From NCBI RefSeq assembly GCF_013141775.1, contig NZ_WHOB01000029.1, positions 62,001-126,000 of the forward strand: DNA of 64,000 bases, written 5' to 3'. Source of the stretch: Paenibacillus phytohabitans (lineage in GTDB: Bacteria; Bacillota; Bacilli; Paenibacillales; Paenibacillaceae). The notes under the pieces were generated by a model, which worked only from the letters and a program-made list of their open reading frames with translations, made no database searches and was not told the origin of the DNA. Positions within the stretch are counted from its first letter, which is position 1. Each line of letters starts with the position of its first letter. Positions 43,029 through 52,308 of the stretch are shown piece by piece. Made by a program: the position numbers and the translations under genes.

Positions 43029-45701
43029 CTATAGTTTGGAGATCAATTGTACCGCTTCAGCACGCGTAGCCTTCTGCAGCGGATTAAATTTGTTGCCGCC
43101 TTGTCCCAGGATCAGCCCAAGCTTCTGGGCAGCGCTGGCATACGGCCGCGCCCAGGCAGCGATGGAACTATAGTCGGTAAATTTAATCTCCGGCTCTCCC
43201 GCATTTAGCGGTGTCTTATTCTTATATACATAAGCCTTCATCAGCATCGCTACCATCTCTTGCCGTGTAATCGGCTGATCCGGTGCGAAGCTTGATCCGG
43301 AAGTACCGGTCACAATGCCGGCCTCTGCGGCAGCGGCGATCTCGCCGGCATACCATTTGGTTGAAGTCACATCGGTGAAGCTGCCCGCACTCCCTGATTT
43401 CAGACCTAGGCTCCGGGCAATAAATGCTGCAAATTCAGCACGTGTTACATTCTGATTCGGAGAGAAGTCCAGATCACTTGTTCCTGTGACCACTTGCTTC
43501 GCAACCATAGACTGTATTGCCGCAGCTGCCCAATGAGACGCTGAAATATCTCTGAACATTTTGCTGTATTGCAGTACGGCATATTGGCTGAAATGACTGG
43601 TTTCTGCAATCCAGAAGCCATTATCTAAATGTCCAGGCATGTATTGCAGGTCTCCTGGGTCGCCCAAGTAATAAATCCCGGTCAGATTGCCGTCCAAACC
43701 TGCATTAACCTTCAGCTTCAGCGTAACCGGAAGGTCAAGCTTGGACAAACCGGTTACTTTCCCGTCCGCTGTAATCAGCGATAATCTTATTTCAAACGCA
43801 GCACCTGCGGAAGTAATTATCGTATTTGCCGATTTTGCGGTAATGGCGTCCGTCTTCTTGGCAATTTCCTCACTGGTCAGTGGAGAAAATTCAACAGAGA
43901 CCTTAGCATCCTTCCATGCCTCTGCCGGAACCAGGCCTTTCAGCTGGTCCAGTACTCCACCCGGAATTTGAATGGACAAGTCATCTTTGACAACGGCCAG
44001 AGCGTTATTTTTATCAATTGGCACCAAGCCAGCCGGCAGCAACAGCTGCTTAATGTCACTGGCTACGGAAACTGTAGTCTTGCCATTCTCACTGTTCAAC
44101 ACCGTGCCCAGCGGCTTCGCAACACCTGCTGTGTCAACAACGGTGATTACAGGAGCTGCTGGAGTTGAAGCGGCCCCGGTAGTAGCCGGGCTGGCGATAC
44201 CACCGCCACCGCCGCCACTGCCTCCACCACCAGTGTTACTTCCACCGCCAACCGTACCGCTTCCCACACTCTGCGGAGCCGGGAAAAGATAGGCTTGATA
44301 GGAACGGCCTCCGTCTTTATTTACGGCTGCAACGTTCACATGATAATTTTTACCGTTTTGTAATCCCTGAATCAGATAATTCGTTTGATGAATGGGCGAG
44401 TTCGTCAGCAATTGACCGTCAAGCCATACAAGATATCCATCCAGATCGGCTTCTGTGTTACTGTTCCAGGTCAGATTCAACGTCCCGTTCCCTGGTGTTG
44501 CTGCGAACCCTGTTGGCTTGTCCGGGAAAGTACCGATTGGTATTTCATGCGGAGAATACGAGAACTTATAAGGAGTTACATTATAATAGCTGTCTAAATA
44601 AAAATAGAGTTTAGCATATCTTGAATTGGTGTCAGGCAAATGAATCTCTTTGCCTGACGCGGTCGATGAAAGCCTCAAAATATACTTGCTGTCAGTGTTA
44701 AGCGTACCGTTAAATCCAAAACCAAAAGATGCACTGTAATAATAATAATGATCAATGGGATAGCTTCGCCCAATCTCATCTACTAGTTCAAAATCAGAGG
44801 CATCCATTTCTGATTCATCAAATAAATAAGGAACATTAGTATAGTCAGCAGACATCGCTCCTGGGAAAAAAATGTGGAATTCAAATCCTGGATCATTCTC
44901 CAAATGCTGTGCGCTTGCTTTGAATGCGAACAATCCGTCTTTCGGCATCAGTGCTGAACCTTTCTTTTTGCCGCTGAACAGAACTTCTGCCTCCTCAAGC
45001 AGTGCCGGTGCATACATATCTTCGTATCTGTAGCGTTCCGACTCATGACCCAGCAAATCCACAGCACTTAATTCGAATTTCTGAAAAGAGGAGTATGGAA
45101 GATTGTAAAATTCATAGTAGTTACTATTCCATACCGGTGCTATAAGCTGATTATTGTTATAAATATTGTAATACGAAACACCGAATTCGCTCTCCATATC
45201 CCAAAAAGGAGCGACCGTTGTTGCACCATTTTCAAACCTGTAAAAATGATTCTCGATTTTTGGAGTAGTGACCTTGTTATCAAAAGAATACACAACCCCC
45301 GATACACTTGCGTTAAACTGTCTGGTATCGCCCGATTCTACAATTGCACTGCCGGGAATCAGCCCGGTGGCAATATTTCCATTCACCTTGGCCCAGTATA
45401 CATGAGCGCTGTTAGAATGGTAGACCTCACCAATGACTGATCCAGGGACTTGAACCTTACTTCCATCGGTGTTATCCAGACTCAGTGAAATATCCGACTG
45501 ATCAGAGTAAATCACTCCTGAAATCTCTCCTGTGGAGGCATTGTAATAAACTTTCAGTATACTGGCCGCATAGGTCAGTACAGGCGCGCTTAGTGCCAGC
45601 AGCATAAGAACTGCAAGCGAAGCGCTAATTTTACGTAAAATGTTGTGCAGAAAAATTCCCCCCGGTGAATATGTAGGATTCGAATTTCGAAAATCCTTCA
45701 C
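43029..45701 (-). CDS. S-layer homology (SLH) domain protein with FN3 domain
   Basis: The 890-residue exported protein has a signal peptide (LAVLMLLALSAPVLTYAA) and a long Tyr/Ser-rich beta region (about 50-390) of unknown type. A fibronectin type III domain (about 392-470), a Gly-rich linker (about 490-505) and a beta domain ending in ETSHFSQYAVLQ (about 515-705) follow. Three SLH repeats close the protein (about 715-890: FRDISASHWAAAAIQSM, FTDVTSTKWYAGEIAAA, FTDYSSIAAWARPYA). SLH repeats bind pyruvylated secondary cell-wall polymer, so it is displayed on the surface. The start is uncertain: GTG 45701 has only a distant GGAG, while GGGGGG precedes no standard start codon. Confidence 0.87.
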   Translation of the reverse strand: MKDFRNSNPTYSPGGIFLHNILRKISASLAVLMLLALSAPVLTYAASILKVYYNASTGEISGVIYSDQSDISLSLDNTDGSKVQVPGSVIGEVYHSNSAHVYWAKVNGNIATGLIPGSAIVESGDTRQFNASVSGVVYSFDNKVTTPKIENHFYRFENGATTVAPFWDMESEFGVSYYNIYNNNQLIAPVWNSNYYEFYNLPYSSFQKFELSAVDLLGHESERYRYEDMYAPALLEEAEVLFSGKKKGSALMPKDGLFAFKASAQHLENDPGFEFHIFFPGAMSADYTNVPYLFDESEMDASDFELVDEIGRSYPIDHYYYYSASFGFGFNGTLNTDSKYILRLSSTASGKEIHLPDTNSRYAKLYFYLDSYYNVTPYKFSYSPHEIPIGTFPDKPTGFAATPGNGTLNLTWNSNTEADLDGYLVWLDGQLLTNSPIHQTNYLIQGLQNGKNYHVNVAAVNKDGGRSYQAYLFPAPQSVGSGTVGGGSNTGGGGSGGGGGGIASPATTGAASTPAAPVITVVDTAGVAKPLGTVLNSENGKTTVSVASDIKQLLLPAGLVPIDKNNALAVVKDDLSIQIPGGVLDQLKGLVPAEAWKDAKVSVEFSPLTSEEIAKKTDAITAKSANTIITSAGAAFEIRLSLITADGKVTGLSKLDLPVTLKLKVNAGLDGNLTGIYYLGDPGDLQYMPGHLDNGFWIAETSHFSQYAVLQYSKMFRDISASHWAAAAIQSMVAKQVVTGTSDLDFSPNQNVTRAEFAAFIARSLGLKSGSAGSFTDVTSTKWYAGEIAAAAEAGIVTGTSGSSFAPDQPITRQEMVAMLMKAYVYKNKTPLNAGEPEIKFTDYSSIAAWARPYASAAQKLGLILGQGGNKFNPLQKATRAEAVQLISKL

Positions 45702-45754
45702 TACTATACGAGGAACTCCAGAATATTACAATGTGATTTTTAATATATAAACTG

Positions 45755-47215
45755 TCATTCTTGCTGTTTCTCTGCCTGCTTCAACATTGCTTTGTAATTT
45801 CTGTTCTCCGGGATCATATCTGAAGCAATATGCATCTCCTGTACGGCCTTGTCCATGTACATTGGATCTCCCTTATCTTGCGCTATTGTTGAATACAGGG
45901 CTGCCAGCCGGTAATGCGCCTCATGAGACCATGGCAGCATTTTTTCTGCTCCCAGCAAGGATTCCTCCGCCTTATGCCAGTCCTTCCTGAGCATCTGCGA
46001 TTCTCCTCCGGCAAGCCGGTTATAACCCAGGGTCAGCCATGTAAAAGCTAATATAGCGCAGACCACCGGCAGTGCTGCAGCTGCACCCGTCCTGCGGGAG
46101 ATGCAGACTGGTCTGGCAGAGAACCCGTCAGCCTCTGCTCCGGTAAGGAGCAGAATGAATAGCCCGAAGATCAGCGGATAAGCCAATTCGATATCAAAGG
46201 CTATATGGATTCCAAACAAGATTATTGCCAGCAGTGCGCTCCGTCCTGTGTGCCCTCTGCGCAAACTTGCCCAAAGCGAACTGGTAATCATTGCAATGAA
46301 GGTTAAGCCCCCCAGTATGCCGGTATCCAAAGCCACCTGCAAATACTGCTGATGTGCGTACTTCACAAATACGGAAGGGTACAGCACGGCCCAGCCGCCC
46401 CCTCCTACACCAAGCAGCCAATGCTTCCGCCATAATTGCAGCGCATCATTCCAATAGATCCGGCGCAGCGTGAACTCAGGCGCATTCCAGGCAATCTCCC
46501 GATAAGCTGCCCCACCGACCCACACGATTAGGGCAATGCCACCAACCAACAAGACTGCCGCTGTCAGAGCACCCATTATTGCAATCTTCTTGTTCTGCCC
46601 TGTAATCCCTACATAAAGCACCGCCCCAATGACAGCCAGAATGATCACAGCCCTGGAACCGGAGAGCAGCAGCCCCCCAGAGGAGACAACGCAGGCCAGC
46701 CAGTAACGTTTATATCCCGATAGCTGATAAGCACGCCAGCCGGCCGCTATGGCTGCAGCTGCTATCACAGCATAGCTATTCGCATACCCAAGCGTCGATT
46801 CCAGTCTTCCCTCCCTGAACAAGCCAAAGACAAGTCCCCATAGGGTCAGTGCTGCACCGCACCATGCCCATGCCGACCATACCCGGTCCCGCTGCTCCGG
46901 TGACAATGTGGCAAACAGCAAAGACAAGGGGAGCAGCGGCGATATTTTGGCCGCCTCCAGCACTGCCTGTTCAAGATCAACCGCCCATACCGCAGAGATC
47001 CAATACATCGCCGTGAATACCAGCAGAAGAACGTGCACAGGCAGCAGCATTATCCTGCCGGAGTGTAGAATACAGCTAAACGCAGCAGCATAGAGCAGAA
47101 CATCCAACACCAAAAAGGACCGGGTATGAAAATAACCCGCTCCAAGCAACCCCGCAATCATATAGATCAGTACAACATAGTAAGGCATTGCTGCCAAAGA
47201 TTTTATTTTCGCCAT
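45755..47215 (-). CDS. O-antigen ligase (Wzy_C) family membrane protein with TPR tail
   Basis: The 486-residue protein has about eleven membrane helices and the Wzy_C/WaaL region. The large outer loop includes RRIYWNDALQLWRKHWLLGVGGGGW and HQQYLQVALDTGILGG (with the conserved HNxxLQ-like His). The last 90 residues are soluble and helical (HKAEESLLGAEKMLPWSHEAHYRLAALY), of TPR type. Such proteins polymerise or attach surface glycans or O-glycosylate proteins. It lies 53 nt upstream of the SLH gene on the same strand, so a role in S-layer or wall glycan decoration is a reasonable guess. No clear ribosome site precedes ATG 47215. Confidence 0.82.
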   Translation of the reverse strand: MAKIKSLAAMPYYVVLIYMIAGLLGAGYFHTRSFLVLDVLLYAAAFSCILHSGRIMLLPVHVLLLVFTAMYWISAVWAVDLEQAVLEAAKISPLLPLSLLFATLSPEQRDRVWSAWAWCGAALTLWGLVFGLFREGRLESTLGYANSYAVIAAAAIAAGWRAYQLSGYKRYWLACVVSSGGLLLSGSRAVIILAVIGAVLYVGITGQNKKIAIMGALTAAVLLVGGIALIVWVGGAAYREIAWNAPEFTLRRIYWNDALQLWRKHWLLGVGGGGWAVLYPSVFVKYAHQQYLQVALDTGILGGLTFIAMITSSLWASLRRGHTGRSALLAIILFGIHIAFDIELAYPLIFGLFILLLTGAEADGFSARPVCISRRTGAAAALPVVCAILAFTWLTLGYNRLAGGESQMLRKDWHKAEESLLGAEKMLPWSHEAHYRLAALYSTIAQDKGDPMYMDKAVQEMHIASDMIPENRNYKAMLKQAEKQQE

Positions 47216-47266
47216 AGTAATAGACTTTTTCGACAGACTTTGCGGAAAAACCTCTATGCAGATTCT

Positions 47267-48001
47267 TCATCCGCCAAAAAACGTTGTAATATACACCATC
47301 GCCAGCAGGCCGAATATAAACGAATAGGTTGAAGGCCGCTCATAACCGTGGCCGTGGCTCTCCGGGATCAGCTCCTTATAGACAATGAAGAGCATCGCTC
47401 CGGCCGCGAAGGCCAGCCCGTAACCGACCACATTCTGCACATAGCTGGCTGTAAAATATCCGATGACCGCCGATACCATCTCCATCAGGCCGGTCAGGGC
47501 AGCAATAGTCAATGCCTTGCGCCGGGTCGCACGGGCATTCATCAGAAATATTGCCAGGATCAGGCCTTCGGGCATATTCTGGGCACCGATCGCAATAGCT
47601 ACCATGGGCCCCAGGCTCGCCTGCTCACTGGCATAGCTGAAGCCGGTACTCAGCCCCTCGGGAATATTATGAATGAACAGCGCGATCATCACGAGCAGCG
47701 CTTTGGAATCCAGATTGCTGAGACCGGGCTTGTTCTCCACATCAATATGCGGAATATGGCTCTCGATCAGATCAAGCAGAAGCACCCCGGTAATCAGACC
47801 CAGAGTAAGAGCGATGATTCCCGACTCTTTGATCGCCTGCGGCATCAGTCCGAAGGTGGTCGCGGACACCATAATACCGGCGGTAAAGGCCACCAGCACA
47901 TCTTTCCACAGCTCAGACAGCCGCTTCACGAACAGGATGGGAATCACGCCAAGAACCGTAGCCATTGCAGATAAAAAGCTGCCTAGAAACGCACTCGCCA
48001 A
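47267..48001 (-). CDS. ZIP family metal transporter
   Basis: The 244-residue protein has eight helices and the ZIP metal sites HNIPEGLSTGFSY (helix 4) and AQNMPEGLILAIF (helix 5). It imports zinc or other divalent metals (ZupT/GufA type). The His-rich segment after helix 3 is only SHIPHIDVE. The start is TTG 48001 with an AAGGGG ribosome site. A DUR/Zur-type operator was not seen. Confidence 0.88.
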   Translation of the reverse strand: MASAFLGSFLSAMATVLGVIPILFVKRLSELWKDVLVAFTAGIMVSATTFGLMPQAIKESGIIALTLGLITGVLLLDLIESHIPHIDVENKPGLSNLDSKALLVMIALFIHNIPEGLSTGFSYASEQASLGPMVAIAIGAQNMPEGLILAIFLMNARATRRKALTIAALTGLMEMVSAVIGYFTASYVQNVVGYGLAFAAGAMLFIVYKELIPESHGHGYERPSTYSFIFGLLAMVYITTFFGG

Positions 48002-48128
48002 GTCTTCAACCCCTTTTGTGGACAGGACTTATAGACAAGCTTATGCTTCCGGCAGCCTTAAATATAACCAGGCTTCCATTATTTTCTTCCCATACAGATT
48101 GAACCGGTGGCGCCCAGCCAGAGTTCAA

Positions 48129-48257
48129 TTGCATTTTGTACAACAGATCAGCCCTAGATATGCTTGAAAAATTGAATCTATTGTACTCTGTACAGCAGAT
48201 TCCAGTAGAAAGGGTGTTATGGAGCCGGACTCCAGCAATCAATTGTATGAAATACAT
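48129..48257 (+). repeat. Phased palindromic intergenic element, copy F (three modules)
   Basis: Modules TTGCATTTTGTACAA (48129), TTGTACTCTGTACAG (48181) and TTGTATGAAATACAT (48243) are 52 and 62 bp apart, matching the first three positions of the type II elements. A fourth module is missing because the next position lies in the neighbouring gene. It fills most of the ZIP-amidohydrolase gap. Confidence 0.7.
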
Positions 48258-48286
48258 TAGAATCTGATGGTGATGAATGACGTGAA

Positions 48287-49609
48287 TTACTCCAGCTTCG
48301 CCCACTTCTCAAACAACCGGTCTACCCGCCCGCCGATGGCCTCCTCGGATACTGCCTTGATTTTTCCTTGTTCAAAAACCACCTTCCCGCCCACGACTAC
48401 TGTCCGGATCGCTCCCGGCTGCATGGCATAGACCATGTTCGCGAACAATTCCCGCTTCGGAGCCAGCGACAGATCCTGAAGGTCGAGCACCGCGAAGTCG
48501 GCGTGCTGCCCGGTTTCGAGCGAGCCCACCGGCAGCTGCAGAATCTCACCGGCACTCCGGGTGCCCATCCGGTACACCTGTCCGGCAGTGATGCAGGTAC
48601 CGTCCAGCCGGCTGACCTTCTGCAAAAGCGCACACATGCGCATCTCCTCATACACGCTGATCCGGTTATTGCTGCAGCCTCCGTCAGTCCCGAGTGTCAC
48701 TCTGACGCCTGCCTTCAGCAGGTCTGGAATGCGGGTCACCCCGTCAGCCAGAAACATATTACTGGACGGACAGTATGCCAGCGACCCGCGTCTTGCGCCA
48801 ATCAGTTCAATCTCGGAATCCTCCAGCCAGACCAGATGAACCGCAATCATCCGCTCGTCGAGAACGCCCAGGGAATCCAGATAATGCACAGGCCGCAGGC
48901 CATAGTCACGCTGGATCTCTTCTACCTCGAACATTTCTTCCGCCACATGGATATGAAAAGGCGTATCCAGCTCCATAGCCAGCTTATGCCCGGCCCTAAT
49001 CATCTCCGGTGAAGCCGCATGCGGGCTATGCGGAGCCGGATGTACCGTAACCATGGGATTGCCCTGATACTTCTTGGCTAATGACCGCGTCCGCTCTACA
49101 GCCTCCGGAACCTTCTCCCGGTAAGCAAGTGGTGCCCCGGTCCAGTCATACATCGTGCGGGCAAATACAAGCCGGATCCCCAGATCACCCGCGGCCCGGA
49201 TCACAGCTTCATCGTAGACAGTTCCGCCGTTATGCACATAGAAGAAATCACAGACGGTCGTGATTCCGTAGCGCAGCATCTCTCCGAAGGCAAGCAGCGC
49301 GCCGGTATAGATGGCCTCTTCATCGAGAAGGGATGTGTACTTGTACAGGGCCTGATCCCGCCAATCCAGAAACGGCTTATCAATCGCGATCCCGCGCAGC
49401 AGGCTCTGGAAGGAGTGATTATGTGAATTAATAGTACCGGGGACGATAGCTCTGCCCTCCCAGTGGATGTGCCTGGCATCGGGATAGCGATCCCTCAGCT
49501 CTTCACGTTCTCCCACATCCGTAATTATCCCGTTCTCCACCAGCAGAGCGCCATTCTTCTTGAATTCGTCCTGCGTGTACAGAACATCTGCTGAATATAT
49601 TTCGCGCAT
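48287..49609 (-). CDS. ATZ/TRZ-type amidohydrolase of the hut cluster
   Basis: The 440-residue protein has the amidohydrolase metal site: HNHSFQ at about residue 63, HIHVAEE, HLVWLED and GTDGGCSNNRISVYEE. The last motif is of the ATZ/TRZ/SsnA deaminase type rather than the classical HutF type. It ends a run of histidine-degradation genes on the same strand. By context it may be a deiminase acting on formiminoglutamate or a related product. Deamination of a purine or other heterocycle is the alternative. The gap from the M20 amidase gene is 12 nt. Confidence 0.78.
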   Translation of the reverse strand: MREIYSADVLYTQDEFKKNGALLVENGIITDVGEREELRDRYPDARHIHWEGRAIVPGTINSHNHSFQSLLRGIAIDKPFLDWRDQALYKYTSLLDEEAIYTGALLAFGEMLRYGITTVCDFFYVHNGGTVYDEAVIRAAGDLGIRLVFARTMYDWTGAPLAYREKVPEAVERTRSLAKKYQGNPMVTVHPAPHSPHAASPEMIRAGHKLAMELDTPFHIHVAEEMFEVEEIQRDYGLRPVHYLDSLGVLDERMIAVHLVWLEDSEIELIGARRGSLAYCPSSNMFLADGVTRIPDLLKAGVRVTLGTDGGCSNNRISVYEEMRMCALLQKVSRLDGTCITAGQVYRMGTRSAGEILQLPVGSLETGQHADFAVLDLQDLSLAPKRELFANMVYAMQPGAIRTVVVGGKVVFEQGKIKAVSEEAIGGRVDRLFEKWAKLE

Positions 49610-49621
49610 GGTTTGGTCCTC

Positions 49622-51034
49622 CTAACGGCTTAGTTGCTCATCGAGTGCCAGAATAGACTGCAGCAGGACATTGCCCGCCTTCTCAATATCCGCTATCCGG
49701 CTCTCTTCCTCCGGGCAATGGCTTTTGCCGCCCAGGCTCGGTACGAAGAGCATTCCCGCGCGGGTCAGCGAAGCCATATGCGTGGCATCATGACCAGCCA
49801 TGCTGCCCAGCTGCAGAACTGGAATCCCCAGCGCCTCTGCCTGTGCAGCACTCACATCAATGACCCGTGCATCCATTGGCTGCGGCGCCTGATCCAGAAT
49901 CAGCCGCCGCTCCAGCCGGAGGCCTCTGCTTCGGGCAATCCCCTCAGCCTGCTGGCTCCAGTCCTCTATCATCTCCTGAACGTGCTGGCGGTCCGCTCCC
50001 CTGGCCTCCAGGTGGAAGAGTACCTTCTCCGGAATAATATTGGCGGCATTCGGTTCATTGCTGATCCGCCCGATCGTGCCTACGGCTTCATCCGCCTGAT
50101 GCTTCCGGCAGACCGCTTCGAACGCCAGCATCATCTCGGAAGCGCCCATCAGTGCATCCTTCCGGTCCTGCATTAAGGTGGTGCCGGCATGATTCGCTTC
50201 TCCCGTGACGGTAATCTCCTCGCGGTAAATTCCCGTGATAGCGGTGACGATTCCCACTGGAATACCCCGGTCCAGCAGCCGCTTACCTTGCTCAATATGG
50301 ACTTCGAGAAAAGCCGCAAGCGCCTCGGGGTCCCTCCGGCATTGTTCGAAATGCTCAGGATCGCCGCCTGCCCGCCGCAGCGCCTCCGTCAGCAGCTGCC
50401 CCTGATCATTGCGCACTCCTGCAAGATCACCCCGGCTGAGCTTGCCCGCGACCGCCCGGCTGCCGAACGTGGATAGTCCGAACGGATTGGGTTCTTCCGC
50501 GCTGAAGGAGACCAGCTCCAGCGGATGCCGGGTGCTGATCTTGTTCTCTTCCAGTACATTCATGACCTCCAGAGCCAGCAGAACCCCAAGCGCACCGTCA
50601 TATTTCCCGCCGTTTGGAACCGTATCGATATGGGAACCGAATGCGATCACGGGAAGGCTCTCCCGTGCTCTGCCGGAAGCACCAAAGCTGCTCGCGGCGG
50701 CTAAATTTCCTGACTGATCTGAAATCCTCTGCCCATCCGGAACTCCTGAAACCTCTAAGTCTTCCGAAACCTCTGGACACTCCATAACTTCCGAGTCTCC
50801 GGAAACAGTCCACTGTCCCGCTCCCCTCCGGGTGGCCCAGATATTCGCAGCTTCATCTACCCTGACCCTAAGCTGCAGATCCAGCAGCTTACTCTTGAGC
50901 CACTGCCGGGCAGCCAGTTCAGCCTCAGTGAAGGTCGTCCGGTCCAGCCCTCCGGTCTGCTCATTCTGGCCGAACCTGGCCAGCTCCCGGATGTTATTCT
51001 GCAGACGTTCCGCATTAATCCGCAAGGCTCTCAT
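49622..51034 (-). CDS. M20 family amidase (AllC/HyuC type) of the hut cluster, with an acidic insertion
   Basis: The 470-residue protein has the Zn-dependent hydrolase set of allantoate amidohydrolase/N-carbamoyl-amino-acid hydrolases: GSHIDTVPNGGKYDG, SAEEPNPFGLSTFGSR, EVHIEQG and GSMAGHDATHMA. Residues about 76-126, just before the first metal motif, are an extra acidic and Ser-rich stretch with short repeated words (EVSEDLEVSGV). This is not present in relatives I know. ATG 51034 overlaps the hutI stop (TGATG) and follows GGAGG by 8 nt. By context it may release formate or carbamate from an N-substituted glutamate in place of HutG. Confidence 0.8.
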   Translation of the reverse strand: MRALRINAERLQNNIRELARFGQNEQTGGLDRTTFTEAELAARQWLKSKLLDLQLRVRVDEAANIWATRRGAGQWTVSGDSEVMECPEVSEDLEVSGVPDGQRISDQSGNLAAASSFGASGRARESLPVIAFGSHIDTVPNGGKYDGALGVLLALEVMNVLEENKISTRHPLELVSFSAEEPNPFGLSTFGSRAVAGKLSRGDLAGVRNDQGQLLTEALRRAGGDPEHFEQCRRDPEALAAFLEVHIEQGKRLLDRGIPVGIVTAITGIYREEITVTGEANHAGTTLMQDRKDALMGASEMMLAFEAVCRKHQADEAVGTIGRISNEPNAANIIPEKVLFHLEARGADRQHVQEMIEDWSQQAEGIARSRGLRLERRLILDQAPQPMDARVIDVSAAQAEALGIPVLQLGSMAGHDATHMASLTRAGMLFVPSLGGKSHCPEEESRIADIEKAGNVLLQSILALDEQLSR

Positions 51035-52308
51035 CACCATACCCTCCGTCCGTTCTGAATGACTGCCTCACCCTTCTTGAACACGGTATCCACCAGATTC
51101 ACTGCATAATGGTACTGGAGGTAGAGAACATTCGGCGCATCGAACATTACCAGATCTGCCTGTTTGCCAACCTCAATGCTGCCGATCACATCTGCACGGC
51201 AGATCGCATGTGCCGCGTTGATTGTACAGGCCGTCAGCACCTCCGCCGGAGTCATGCCCATCGTCAGGCAGGCCAGATTCATAATAAACGGCAGCGATTC
51301 CGTCGGGGAGGAGCCTGGATTGCGGTCAGTCGACAGCGCAACAGGCACACCGGCATTGATCATCGCCCGCGCATCCGCAGGCTTCGCCATCAGGAAAAAG
51401 GCTGTACCAGGAAGCAATACGGCGATTACTCCGCTCTCCGCCATCGCCTGTATGCCAGCTTCGGAAGCATGCAGCAGATGATCAGCTGTCACTGCCCCCA
51501 GCTCGGCGGCCAGCTCCGCTCCTCCGCAGGATACAATCTCATCGGCATGGAGCTTGGGCTTCAGCCCCCAGCTCCGGCCTGCCTCCAGAATGTCCCTGGA
51601 CTGTTCCACCGTGAATACTCCCTCTTCGCAGAACACATCACAGAACTCCGCCAGCCCCTCCCGGGCCACAGCCGGAATCATCTCTTCAATCACACTGCGG
51701 ACATATCCATCCGCATCGCCGCGATATTCCACCGGCACGGCATGGGCGCCCATGAATGTGGACACCACATCTACCGGATGGGAAGCATCCAGCCTCCGGG
51801 CCGCCCGCAGCTGCTTCAGCTCATCCTCCAGCCGCAATCCGTAGCCGCTCTTGGCTTCAATGGTGGTTACCCCATGCGCCAGGAAACGGTCCAGCCGCTT
51901 CACGGTTTCGGCGATCAGCTGCTCCTCCGTAGCTTCCCGGGTCCGTTCGGTGGAATACAGAATTCCACCTCCGGCATTTAGAATGTCCATATATTTAGCG
52001 CCCTGCAGCCGCAGATTCAGCTCAAACTCCCGGGAGCCGGCAAAAACGGCATGGGTATGGGGATCGACCAGCCCCGGCGTAACGGTCTTCCCTTCCGCTG
52101 AGAACACCATCACCTGCTTATCTCCGGCATGCTGCTCCACATAGCTGCGCGCATCCTCATCACTGCCGACGAAGGTGAAGATACCGTCTTCGATCACGAT
52201 CCCCCCGTGCCCGATTAGCCCAAGCTCCTCCATCTCCTTGCCCGTCTTCGGCTTATTGCTGGCACCGCCAAGCGTCGCGACTTGGGTGGCGTTCTGAATA
52301 TAGATCAT
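51034..52308 (-). CDS. hutI: Imidazolonepropionase
   Basis: The 424-residue protein is a typical HutI: TPGLVDPHTHAVFAGSREFE, EAKSGYGL, DVFCEEGVFTVEQS, KLHADEI and LSTDRNPGSSPTESLP. It hydrolyses 4-imidazolone-5-propanoate to N-formimino-L-glutamate using a bound metal. ATG 52308 overlaps the hutU stop by one base (TGATG) and is preceded by AAGGAG. Confidence 0.95.
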   Translation of the reverse strand: MIYIQNATQVATLGGASNKPKTGKEMEELGLIGHGGIVIEDGIFTFVGSDEDARSYVEQHAGDKQVMVFSAEGKTVTPGLVDPHTHAVFAGSREFELNLRLQGAKYMDILNAGGGILYSTERTREATEEQLIAETVKRLDRFLAHGVTTIEAKSGYGLRLEDELKQLRAARRLDASHPVDVVSTFMGAHAVPVEYRGDADGYVRSVIEEMIPAVAREGLAEFCDVFCEEGVFTVEQSRDILEAGRSWGLKPKLHADEIVSCGGAELAAELGAVTADHLLHASEAGIQAMAESGVIAVLLPGTAFFLMAKPADARAMINAGVPVALSTDRNPGSSPTESLPFIMNLACLTMGMTPAEVLTACTINAAHAICRADVIGSIEVGKQADLVMFDAPNVLYLQYHYAVNLVDTVFKKGEAVIQNGRRVW

